From Kiritimatiellia bacterium (lineage in GTDB: Bacteria; Verrucomicrobiota; Kiritimatiellia; RFP12; UBA1067), in NCBI GenBank assembly GCA_024405255.1, contig JAKSOY010000172.1, forward strand, positions 1 through 9,492: a stretch of DNA of 9,492 nt, written 5' to 3'. Positions within the stretch are counted from its first letter, which is position 1. Every line of letters begins with the position of its first letter. The position numbers were made by a program, and so were the translations under genes. The notes below the pieces were generated by a model that was given only the letters and a program-made list of their open reading frames with translations, did no database searches and was not told the DNA's origin. Shown here in pieces: positions 1 through 5,453 of the stretch.

Positions 1-675
1 ACGATCCAGTTCCTGCACGAGAACCTCGAGGCGAAGAAGTCGCTCCTGTTCGAAGGCGCGCAGGCGACGATGCTCGACATTGACTTCGGGACGTATCCCT
101 TTGTGACGTCCTCCAACCCGACCGCTGGCGGCGCCTGCACGGGTTCGGGCGTTCCGCCCCGCGCGATCGACCGCGTAATCGGCGTCTTGAAGCTCTACAC
201 GACGCGCGTCGGCGAGGGTCCGTTCCCGACGGAACTTCTTGATGCCGACGGCGAGACGCTCCGCCAGCGCGGTGGTGAGTTCGGTGCGACGACGGGACGT
301 CCGCGGCGTTGCGGCTGGTTCGATGCGGTCGTGGCGAAGTACGCGCAGCGCGTAAACGGCGTCGACTTCTGGGCGATGACGAAGCTGGACGTCCTCGACA
401 CCTTCAAGACGGTGAAGATCTGTACGGGTTACAAGCGCAAGGACGGATTCGTCTACACGACGTTCCCGGCGGACCTCGAGGTCCTCAAGTACTGCGAGCC
501 GGTCTACGAGGAAATGCCGGGCTGGCAGTGCGAGACCTCAAAGATTACCGACTATGCGGCGCTTCCCGAGAACGCGAAGGCCTACATCAACCGCATTCTC
601 GATCTCGTCGGCGGCCAGCTCGGAGTCCTCTCCGTTGGTCCGGCGCGCGAGACGACGCTCCGCATCAACATCTGA
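1..675 (+). CDS. purA: Adenylosuccinate synthetase, C-terminal half (5' end outside window)
   Basis: This cytosolic enzyme joins IMP and L-aspartate using GTP to give adenylosuccinate, the first committed step from IMP to AMP. The reading frame is open from base 1, so the 224 visible residues are about the second half of a protein that is usually about 430 residues long. Family signatures are plain: FEGAQATMLDIDFGTYPFVT near residue 18, the TSSNPTAGG loop, TRVGEGPFPTE, the arginine-rich GATTGRPRRCGWFD segment, TKLDVLD (guanine-binding region) and EEMPGW. The C-terminus SVGPARETTLRI fits the family end, so the 3' end is intact. GEGAQ-type motif variation (GAQAT for GAQGT) is minor. The gene converges on pflA with only 79 bp between the stops and no clear terminator. 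The GTP-binding N-terminal half must lie upstream of the window. Confidence 0.97.
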   Translation, partial: TIQFLHENLEAKKSLLFEGAQATMLDIDFGTYPFVTSSNPTAGGACTGSGVPPRAIDRVIGVLKLYTTRVGEGPFPTELLDADGETLRQRGGEFGATTGRPRRCGWFDAVVAKYAQRVNGVDFWAMTKLDVLDTFKTVKICTGYKRKDGFVYTTFPADLEVLKYCEPVYEEMPGWQCETSKITDYAALPENAKAYINRILDLVGGQLGVLSVGPARETTLRINI

Positions 676-758
676 TGAGGTTCCTGGGCGGCATCCCCGC
701 GACACGCAAGGAAGAGCGGCTCAAGGCCGTCTGGACGCACGATTCGACCGAAGACTAA
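675..758 (+). CDS. Possible 27-codon ORF overlapping the purA stop
   Basis: An ATG overlaps the purA stop codon in the TGATG arrangement typical of translational coupling, and opens a 27-residue frame (MRFLGGIPATRKEERLKAVW plus THDSTED). It ends four bases inside the convergent pflA gene (its stop overlaps the pflA stop). I do not recognise the peptide. It is hydrophilic and charged, has no signal peptide or membrane segment, and no separate RBS is visible beyond what re-initiation after purA would need. It may be a real coupled small protein, the end of a decayed gene, or chance. The coupling geometry is the only argument in favour. Confidence 0.25.
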   Translation: MRFLGGIPATRKEERLKAVWTHDSTED

Positions 759-1492
759 TAGGACCCCTTGAGAATGTCTTCGGCGGCGGACAATTCTTCG
801 GCGGACGGCGATGTGACGCCTTCAAGCGCATAGGGAAGGTTGAGCGCCTTCCACTTTGCAACGCCAAGCGTGTGATAGGGCAGGACCTCGACTTTCTTCA
901 CGTTCGCGAGCGTCTTGATAAATGCGCCGAGCTTGACAAGCGAGGCTTCGTCCGCGTTGACCCCGGGAACGAGCACATGGCGGATCCAGACGGGCTTGCC
1001 GATTCCCGAAAGGAATTTCGCGCAATCAAGGACGTTCGCGTTGTCTGCGCCCGTGAGCTCGCGGTGCGCGGCGGGATTGATGTGCTTGAGATCAAGGAGC
1101 AGCAGATCCGTCACGTCCAACAGTTTGCGGAACTGTCCGAACCACGGCTCCGCGCGCGTGAACGGTCCGACCGCAGTGTCGATGCAGGTGTTGATGCCCT
1201 TCGCCTTGGCCTTCTCAAACAGTTCCGTCAGGAACTCGAGCTGCAACAGCGGTTCGCCGCCGGAAACCGTGATGCCGCCCTCTTCGCCCCAGTATTCGCG
1301 GTAGCGCAGCGCCTTCGCCAGCACCTCGTCCGCGCTCATCTCAAAAGCCGCCGGACTCCCCCAGGTGTCGGGGTTGTGGCAGTACTTGCACCTGAACCCG
1401 CAGCCTGACAGGAAGACGAGAAACCGCACGCCCGGTCCGTCGACCGAGCCGAACGTCTCAAAGGAATGAATCTTGCCTTTCATGGACGGCAT
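755..1492 (-). CDS. pflA: Pyruvate formate-lyase activating enzyme (radical SAM)
   Basis: This is a radical SAM enzyme that uses a [4Fe-4S] cluster and S-adenosylmethionine to install the glycyl radical on pyruvate formate-lyase under anaerobic conditions. The 245-residue length matches the family (about 240-250). The cluster motif CxxxCxxC is at Cys31, Cys35 and Cys38 within SGCGFRCKYCHNPDTWG, and the SAM-binding GGEP motif is at residues 78-81 in GITVSGGEPLLQ. The Asp-containing CIDT segment and the C-terminal EVLPYHTLGVAKWKAL are also family-typical. Met1 (MPSMKG) or Met4 could be the start; neither has a strong Shine-Dalgarno, and Met4 aligns better with the usual MKGKIHSFETFGSVDGPG start. 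No pflB lies in the window, so the partner is encoded elsewhere or further away. Another glycyl-radical-enzyme activase is possible, but the CHNPDTW and C-terminal features favour PFL. Confidence 0.93.
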   Translation of the reverse strand: MPSMKGKIHSFETFGSVDGPGVRFLVFLSGCGFRCKYCHNPDTWGSPAAFEMSADEVLAKALRYREYWGEEGGITVSGGEPLLQLEFLTELFEKAKAKGINTCIDTAVGPFTRAEPWFGQFRKLLDVTDLLLLDLKHINPAAHRELTGADNANVLDCAKFLSGIGKPVWIRHVLVPGVNADEASLVKLGAFIKTLANVKKVEVLPYHTLGVAKWKALNLPYALEGVTSPSAEELSAAEDILKGSY

Positions 1493-1562
1493 TCGCCCGA
1501 TTTTGTCAACGAACTCACCTTGACCTCAGCTTCGTTTTTCAACAAAGAACACACCACCCTTT

Positions 1563-1591
1563 ATTAAACCAAAGATTCAGTCCGCTGTCAA
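1563..1591 (-). promoter_or_regulatory. Sigma70-type promoter of pflA
   Basis: On the minus strand the sequence reads TTGACA (1591-1586), a 17-base spacer (1585-1569) and TTTAAT (1568-1563), with TGG directly before the -10 (extended -10). The -35 is a perfect consensus and the spacing is ideal. Transcription would start near 1556, leaving a pflA leader of about 64 bases. No FNR-type palindrome was recognised around it. Confidence 0.75.
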
Positions 1592-1603
1592 TGAGACCCA
1601 TGC

Positions 1604-1650
1604 GTAGTCGGGCGCTCAATGCCGCGAAGCGGTGTTGAGTGACCGACTAC
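1604..1650. repeat. REP-like palindromic hairpin
   Basis: This is a 47-base imperfect palindrome. The outer arms are GTAGTCGG (1604-1611) and CCGACTAC (1643-1650). Inner arms are CTCAA/TTGAG (1615-1619/1635-1639) and CCGC/GCGG (1622-1625/1629-1632), around a GAA loop (1626-1628). Three perfect stems are separated by two small symmetric internal loops (GCG/TGA and TG/TG). The tip is GCGAAGC, a heptamer known for very stable single-stranded DNA hairpins. The layout resembles REP elements mobilised by REP-associated tyrosine transposases (RAYT), but no such transposase is in the window. It is not followed by a T-run, so it is not a normal terminator. It lies between the pflA promoter and the downstream TATAAT. 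Confidence 0.7.
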
Positions 1651-1657
1651 GTGAATA

Positions 1658-1666
1658 TGCTATAAT
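1658..1666 (+). promoter_or_regulatory. Extended -10 immediately before the ATPase pseudogene
   Basis: TGC-TATAAT is a perfect -10 hexamer (1661-1666) with the extended TGn motif. Only six bases separate it from the ATG at 1673, so the expected start site falls on or beside the start codon, which implies a leaderless mRNA. The best -35-like hexamer, TTGAGT at 1635-1640, is 20 bases upstream and sits inside the REP-like hairpin. Confidence 0.6.
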
Positions 1667-1672
1667 AGCGGC

Positions 1673-1940
1673 ATGGAAAAGATATCGACAGACATCTATT
1701 CTTTTGAGAACCTGCGCAAGGACGGTTACGTGTATGTGGACAAGACCGACCGCAAGGGGGCGCTGAAGCTGATCCTCGACTGGTACGACTCCTACCGGTT
1801 CTCGCATCTTTCCACGGCGCGGGTCTGCAATCCGATTTCCGTCTTCGAGGGTTGCACGGCAACATCGACGAGCCGGTCTTCGGCTTGCATACGCGGATCT
1901 GAAAACACCTTCTCCTGACTTCATCCGACTTCTCACCAAG
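1673..1940 (+). pseudogene. Decayed AAA-ATPase-like (PF09820/PD-(D/E)XK type) gene with internal deletion
   Basis: The frame starts MEKISTDIYSFENLRKDGYV and continues YVDKTD, the characteristic N-terminus of the AAA-ATPase-like family that usually carries a PD-(D/E)XK nuclease-like C-terminus. In intact members this is followed by the P-loop region (about RRFGKS). Here it jumps directly to LILDWYDSYRFSH and RVCNPISV, which in intact proteins come roughly 200 residues later. The P-loop and Walker B are therefore missing. After ISVFEG the frame loses similarity and stops at 1916-1918. A second frame from about 1896 reads LKTPSPDFIRLLTKR, resembling the next family block (TPxFLIRLL), so a frameshift follows the deletion. 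Family assignment is from motif memory and no search was run. I am confident it is not a functional ATPase. Confidence 0.75.
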
Positions 1941-2073
1941 CGGTTCATAAACCATAGACCCCAAGCCGACGGACGATGGATTGGCAAGTCGAGCACATTT
2001 GCGTCGGGCTTGTTTGCCGCAGGCGGAGGGACGATTGACACGTTCGGCTGCCAGCACGGGGCAGAAGCCGGGG
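1941..2073. other. Gene-poor stretch after the ATPase remnant
   Basis: No convincing coding frame, RNA or repeat is visible here. It may hold further eroded 3' sequence of the ATPase gene, but I could not match any family block. It ends at the start of the shared promoter cassette of the beta-helix gene. Confidence 0.4.
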
Positions 2074-2136
2074 TTGCAATTTTCTATACGCAAGTTGCAG
2101 TTTTCTATAGCGCATTGTGCAAGAATTTGATATTAT
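2074..2136 (+). promoter_or_regulatory. Promoter of beta-helix gene 1 with 21-bp direct repeats (cassette copy 1)
   Basis: Two near-identical 17-mers, TTGCAATTTTCTATACG (2074-2090) and TTGCAGTTTTCTATAGC (2095-2111), begin 21 bases apart, two helical turns. A TGA-TATTAT extended -10 lies at 2128-2136. With a 17-base spacer the -35 would be TAGCGC (2108-2113), a poor match. The second repeat overlaps it by four bases. This is the layout of an AraC-family-activated promoter. The same arrangement recurs before the second beta-helix gene. Confidence 0.65.
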
Positions 2137-2155
2137 GCTCGGAATAAGAACCAGA

Positions 2156-2160
2156 AAGGA
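2156..2160 (+). promoter_or_regulatory. RBS deciding the start of beta-helix gene 1
   Basis: AAGGA, within AGAAAGGACTTCCTTGAC, lies ten bases before the ATG at 2171 and is conserved with the second cassette copy. It supports the MKKL start. An in-frame GTG at 2117 lies upstream of the -10 and cannot be used from this promoter. Confidence 0.65.
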
Positions 2161-2170
2161 CTTCCTTGAC

Positions 2171-4990
2171 ATGAAGAAACTCGTGTTGGCGGTTGCCGCG
2201 GTCGCGGCGGGCGTGGTAAATGCGGTTGCGGAGCCGGCTGTGCTCCCGGCGAGCATGTATGTGCAGGACGGGCTTGTCCTGATGGTTGACGGTATCGAGA
2301 ACGCCGGGCCGGGGCAGCATGATCCTGCGGCGACGCAGCTTGTCGACCTTTCCGGCAGCGGAGCCGTGCAGGCGTTGGCAGACGGCGAGGAGGTGCGCGA
2401 GAAGAGCTTCTTGCTCAAGTCCGGTCACCAGTTCACGGGACTCTTCGCCCGGCTTGGCGGTATGCCGAAGGAGTCTCTGTCACTGGAGTCCGTTTCCCAT
2501 CCGTGGCCGAAGAACGGGAGCTCGTGGGCCTACGCCTATAATGCGATAGTCGTTGACGCGGCATATTTTGGGAGTATCTGCTACGACACGCGCTCGGACG
2601 GCGGAATGTCGACTTATTACAAGACGAGCTGGGCAACGTCTTCGCAGAATAGGAGGTATCATTACATCGCCTCGTCGCCTCACGGAGGCATTGCGAACCA
2701 CATCAAGGCGTCTGCCGCGCCGTTGTGCACGAGCGTGCGCTTCAAGGCGAATTCGGGCGCTGCATGGATTGAGAATGCCTCTCGCACCCTGAGATCGTTC
2801 TGGGACGGGAATCCCACCGCCTATGAGGATTATGTGACGATTGGAAACGACAAGGAGTACACCGAGGTCTACTGTGTCCGTGTCTACAACCGCGAGCTGA
2901 CGGACGGCGAGCGGGAGCAGAACTACCTGATCGACCGTAACCGTTTCTTCGGCGAGCCGATTCCAGGCGACAAGCGGCTGGTCGTTTCGATTCCCGATCA
3001 GAAGTTCGACGGCATCCATCCGGTGACGCCCGTGCCGAAGGTCACGGATCTGCTGACCGGCAAGGAGCTTGAGGCGGGCGTCGACTACGAGTATGTGGCT
3101 GATGGAACCGGTGCGCTCGGCACGGGTTCTTGCACGGTGACGGGCAAGGGTGAGTACGCCGGGTGTGAGAGCGTCACGCCATTCAAGGTCGTCTCCGCCT
3201 ATGGTGCGGGCAAGATACTCTACGTCTCGCCGGATGCGGACGACTCGGCGGACGAGGACTGCCTGACCTTTGCCACCGCCGGTACGCTGTCGAACGCCTG
3301 TTCGCGTGCGACGGCCGGTACGGCGGCCGCGCCGACGGTGATCGTTCTCCTGTCGGGCACGGCCGAGGAGCCGGCGGTCTACGACTACTCGGGTGTCGTC
3401 AAGAGCGAGGGCCAGTACACTTTCGCAATCGTCAGCAAGGACTACGTGACGATTCGCTCGATGGATCTCAATCCAACGAACTGCATTGTCCGCGGCGGCG
3501 GACAGGCGCAGGACCTGCGCTGCCTTTCGGTCGGGGCCAAGGATTCGGTGCTCGGCATCACCTTTGAGAAGTTTGCCAAGTTGGGACACAGTACGGGCGA
3601 TCAAGGTGCGTCCTACGGCATGGGGGCCGCAATCTGGGCAGCGGCAGGAACGACGATTTCGAACTGCATCTTCCGTGGCAACTTCGGCACGAATGTCGGT
3701 GCGGTTCGCTATGGCAACTGCACCGACTGCCTGTTTGTGGGCAATTCGAACGAAAAGGGCAGCGGCTGGCACGTAGGCGCGGCAGGCCTTTACACCTCCG
3801 GCAAGGCCAAGAACTGCACCTTCATCGGCAACACGTGTTTTGGCGAGTCGGGTGCCTTGTCGCTGGTGAATCAGGAGGGGCCCGTGGCCGATAACTGCCT
3901 TTTCGTCTCGAATGCGGGCGCCAATGCGAGTTATGTGTATTCGAACACCCAGCCGGTTTTGACGAACTGCGTTTATCGCGAAAACCAGTGCACGGCCGCG
4001 TGTGCAGGTTCGCTGTACAGGTGCCAGATTATCGGCAACAGCTACTCGGGCGGGTCGACGGCTGACAGCGTGGGTGCGGCAGGCGCCAACGGCGTCGTTG
4101 CCTACGATTGCCTCTTCAAGGACAACGCGGCGACGGCGACGGACAAGGGCGGCGGTGCGCACGTGAAGGGCGGCACGTATTACCGCTGCATCTTCGAGGG
4201 CGGTTCCAGCACGAAGCATAACTATTCCTGCGTCTTCAGCGGCGCCAATAACGCGACGGCCGGCTTCAAGTTCTACGACTGCATCATCCGCAATGCGGAC
4301 TATCCGAACAAGACAATCTACCGCGGCTTCATCATGGACGGTTGCGTCATCTCCAACGTGACGTTCGGCGGAGGCCTGTCGCTCAGCTACGGAGCCGAGA
4401 TGCGAAACACCGTCATTGCCGGAAACGTGTGCAGCAACACGCTGCTGACGGCAAACTCGGGGCTGTGTGTCGATAACTGCCTCATTGTCGGCAACCGGAG
4501 CGTTCAGGAGAACCCGAACGGTCGCACACCGCTAATCACCTACTGCAACTTGCGCAATTGCACGGTGGCGGACAACGTCTGCTGTTCAAGTGGTTCGACG
4601 GCCGCGGTCGGTTTCTGGAATCTTTCACTCAATTCCGTCTTCTACGGCAACACGCCGTATGATATCGACGGTTGGGCGGCTGGCAATCCGAGCACGATGA
4701 CGAACTGCACGTATGGAACGATAGATTCCGCAGAGGCACTCAGGGGCATCGGCAACTTCCAGCTGAAGAAGGATCCGTTCCTCGCGGGGGCGGACGCAAA
4801 GCATCCATGGGGCTATCGGCCGCGCCCGGGCAAGAGCGGCGTCGTCGACAAGGGCTTTTACGATCCGGCTGTCTATGAGACGATCACGACCGACTTGGGC
4901 GGCAATCCGCGCATCTTCGGCAAGGGCGTCGACATCGGCTGCTACGAATGGCAGGGCCCGTATCCGGGACTGCTGCTGATGGTGAAGTAA
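2171..4990 (+). CDS. Secreted LamG-Ig-beta-helix protein with choice-of-anchor-Q-like C-terminus
   Basis: This 939-residue exported protein starts with the signal peptide MKKLVLAVAAVAAGVVNA (cleavage near residue 18-20). Residues about 22-262 look like a LamG/concanavalin-type fold, ending in the typical EVYCVRVYNRELTDGER followed by NRFFGE. Residues about 266-341 resemble an Ig-like repeat (DLLTGKELEAGVDYEY, then VTGKGEYAGCESVTPFKV). From about 348 to 885 comes a right-handed beta-helix of roughly 15 rungs with consensus NCxFxGN (for example NCIFRGN, DCLFVGN, NCTFIGN), most rungs carrying one Cys in the same place. The C-terminus GGNPRIFGKGVDIGCYEW resembles the choice-of-anchor Q domain, followed by only QGPYPGLLLMVK. 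No PEP-CTERM, LPXTG or autotransporter barrel is visible. It could be an adhesin, a polysaccharide-binding protein or a lyase-like protein; no catalytic motif was recognised. Confidence 0.85.
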   Translation: MKKLVLAVAAVAAGVVNAVAEPAVLPASMYVQDGLVLMVDGIENAGPGQHDPAATQLVDLSGSGAVQALADGEEVREKSFLLKSGHQFTGLFARLGGMPKESLSLESVSHPWPKNGSSWAYAYNAIVVDAAYFGSICYDTRSDGGMSTYYKTSWATSSQNRRYHYIASSPHGGIANHIKASAAPLCTSVRFKANSGAAWIENASRTLRSFWDGNPTAYEDYVTIGNDKEYTEVYCVRVYNRELTDGEREQNYLIDRNRFFGEPIPGDKRLVVSIPDQKFDGIHPVTPVPKVTDLLTGKELEAGVDYEYVADGTGALGTGSCTVTGKGEYAGCESVTPFKVVSAYGAGKILYVSPDADDSADEDCLTFATAGTLSNACSRATAGTAAAPTVIVLLSGTAEEPAVYDYSGVVKSEGQYTFAIVSKDYVTIRSMDLNPTNCIVRGGGQAQDLRCLSVGAKDSVLGITFEKFAKLGHSTGDQGASYGMGAAIWAAAGTTISNCIFRGNFGTNVGAVRYGNCTDCLFVGNSNEKGSGWHVGAAGLYTSGKAKNCTFIGNTCFGESGALSLVNQEGPVADNCLFVSNAGANASYVYSNTQPVLTNCVYRENQCTAACAGSLYRCQIIGNSYSGGSTADSVGAAGANGVVAYDCLFKDNAATATDKGGGAHVKGGTYYRCIFEGGSSTKHNYSCVFSGANNATAGFKFYDCIIRNADYPNKTIYRGFIMDGCVISNVTFGGGLSLSYGAEMRNTVIAGNVCSNTLLTANSGLCVDNCLIVGNRSVQENPNGRTPLITYCNLRNCTVADNVCCSSGSTAAVGFWNLSLNSVFYGNTPYDIDGWAAGNPSTMTNCTYGTIDSAEALRGIGNFQLKKDPFLAGADAKHPWGYRPRPGKSGVVDKGFYDPAVYETITTDLGGNPRIFGKGVDIGCYEWQGPYPGLLLMVK

Positions 4991-4993
4991 TCG

Positions 4994-5089
4994 ATGCGCA
5001 ATCGGGTGTGGATTTTACTCGCGGCGACCTTAACCGGGAGGATGGGGAGTGTCGGGTTGATTTGCGAAGGTGGGGTCTCTAAAGGATGA
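4994..5089 (+). CDS. Short signal-peptide-like ORF, possibly a gene stub
   Basis: Three bases after the beta-helix gene stop, an ATG opens a 31-codon frame beginning MRNRVWILLAATLTG, a positively charged start followed by a hydrophobic stretch that looks like the front of a signal peptide. It ends SKG-stop at 5089 without any mature domain. No good RBS precedes it, although re-initiation after the upstream stop is possible. I suspect the remaining N-terminus of a lost secreted-protein gene, or chance. Confidence 0.25.
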   Translation: MRNRVWILLAATLTGRMGSVGLICEGGVSKG

Positions 5090-5104
5090 ATGGCATAATT
5101 ATTA

Positions 5105-5180
5105 ATTTCTCAAATCTATGCCGTTAGACGACATTTGAGAAATAATAACTGGCATTACTGTCCATACTTGCTCAAATCTA
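5105..5180. promoter_or_regulatory. AT-rich inverted repeat and third half-site upstream of a stub promoter
   Basis: ATTTCTCAAAT (5105-5115) and ATTTGAGAAAT (5133-5143) form a perfect 11-base inverted repeat with a 17-base loop. Similarity extends outward imperfectly (AATGGCATAATTATTA on the left against TAATAACTGGCATT on the right). CTCAAATCTA of the left arm (5109-5118) occurs again at 5171-5180 next to the -35. It looks like a multi-site operator. No T-run follows the repeat, so it is an unlikely terminator. The base composition differs sharply from the GC-rich surroundings. Confidence 0.5.
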
Positions 5181-5196
5181 ATATATGTGATACAAT
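5168..5196 (+). promoter_or_regulatory. Promoter driving a truncated gene
   Basis: TTGCTC (5168-5173), a 17-base spacer and TACAAT (5191-5196), preceded by TGA (extended -10), make a good sigma70-type promoter. An AGGAG RBS follows at 5211-5215, seven bases before an ATG at 5223. The third half-site of the operator-like repeat overlaps the -35. Confidence 0.6.
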
Positions 5197-5222
5197 TTGT
5201 GCGGAAAGATAGGAGTGTATCT

Positions 5223-5270
5223 ATGATTATTGGACGGAAGTCGACGGGGACAGGCCCCCTTGCGGGATGA
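5223..5270 (+). pseudogene. 15-codon stub of a probable ATPase gene (MIIGRK start)
   Basis: Behind a well-formed promoter and AGGAG RBS, the frame reads MIIGRKSTGTGPLAG and stops. MIIGR(K/E) is a typical start of one family of bacterial ATP-binding proteins (ATPase_2/AAA_14 type), where it precedes the P-loop. Six residues are too few to prove this. From the seventh codon the sequence is GGGGACAGGCCCC-like, unlike a family member. I read it as a gene whose body was lost or replaced just after its start. A genuine 15-residue leader peptide is the alternative. Confidence 0.4.
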
Positions 5271-5433
5271 GGTAAGTTTGCGTTTTCCGCTTTTTGGGGA
5301 CGAATTTGATCTTCTGCGCAGAGTCTATCCCCGCAGAGTTCTACAGAAGTTGGTCGCCGTTCTCGATTGCGCCAGTCAATTTGGACTGGAGAGGGTCAAA
5401 CGATACATCGAGGTCGGCGAGGTGGAAGACTAG
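5271..5433 (+). pseudogene. Unrecognised ORF remnant
   Basis: In a frame different from the preceding stub, bases 5271-5433 read VSLRFPLFGDEFDLLRRVYP, then RRVLQKLVAVLDCASQFGLE and RVKRYIEVGEVED before a TAG. The amphipathic Leu/Val/Arg pattern looks like a genuine helical protein end, but I recognise no family. The frame is open upstream to an ATG at 5230 that overlaps the stub, and that ATG has no RBS of its own. It is most likely the 3' end of a gene whose front was deleted or replaced. It converges on the XylR-like gene with 20 bases between the stops. Confidence 0.3.
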
Positions 5434-5453
5434 GGCGGCATTGTGGCCGGCGT

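Larger units (their letters stand above)
2074..2216 (+). repeat. Promoter-leader-signal-peptide cassette, copy 1
   Basis: This stretch is nearly repeated at 6662-6807. It covers the direct repeats, the -10, the RBS block GAAAGGACTTCCTTGA and the first 15 codons of the signal peptide. Within the 46 coding bases only two differ (GTG for ATA at codon 5). Similarity ends abruptly after GCGGGCGTGG, just before the signal-peptidase region. Confidence 0.85.

Noticed and set aside
554..1408. Long plus-strand frame crossing purA and pflA
   Set aside because: It spans two convergent, clearly recognised genes in a wrong frame, and its composition is Arg-rich shadow sequence.
1604..1650. Hairpin as a terminator or an integron attC site
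   Set aside because: No T-tract follows, and there are no integron core sites or gene cassettes. The nested symmetric structure fits a REP-type element better.
1616..2093. Two minus-strand frames of 141 and 148 codons over the ATPase remnant
   Set aside because: They overlap the plus-strand fragment with family similarity, and neither shows known motifs or a start signal.
2117..2170. Extended N-terminus for beta-helix gene 1 beginning at a GTG at 2117 (and the equivalent start at 6705 for gene 2)
   Set aside because: These starts lie upstream of the -10, and the added residues would bury the signal peptide. The RBS points to the MKKL start in both copies.
2480..4219. Long open frame of 579 codons on the minus strand, antisense to beta-helix gene 1
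   Set aside because: It is Arg/Ala/Val-rich low-information sequence without any recognisable motif, and a consequence of high GC content opposite a well-supported gene.
3660..4700. Repeated NCxFxGN units as a DNA-level tandem repeat or CRISPR-like array
   Set aside because: The repetition is at protein level only. Spacing and DNA sequence vary, as expected for beta-helix rungs.
5105..5143. Inverted repeat as a rho-independent terminator of beta-helix gene 1
   Set aside because: The stem is AT-rich, the loop is 17 bases, and there is no T-run after it. Its half-site recurs next to a promoter, which favours an operator.
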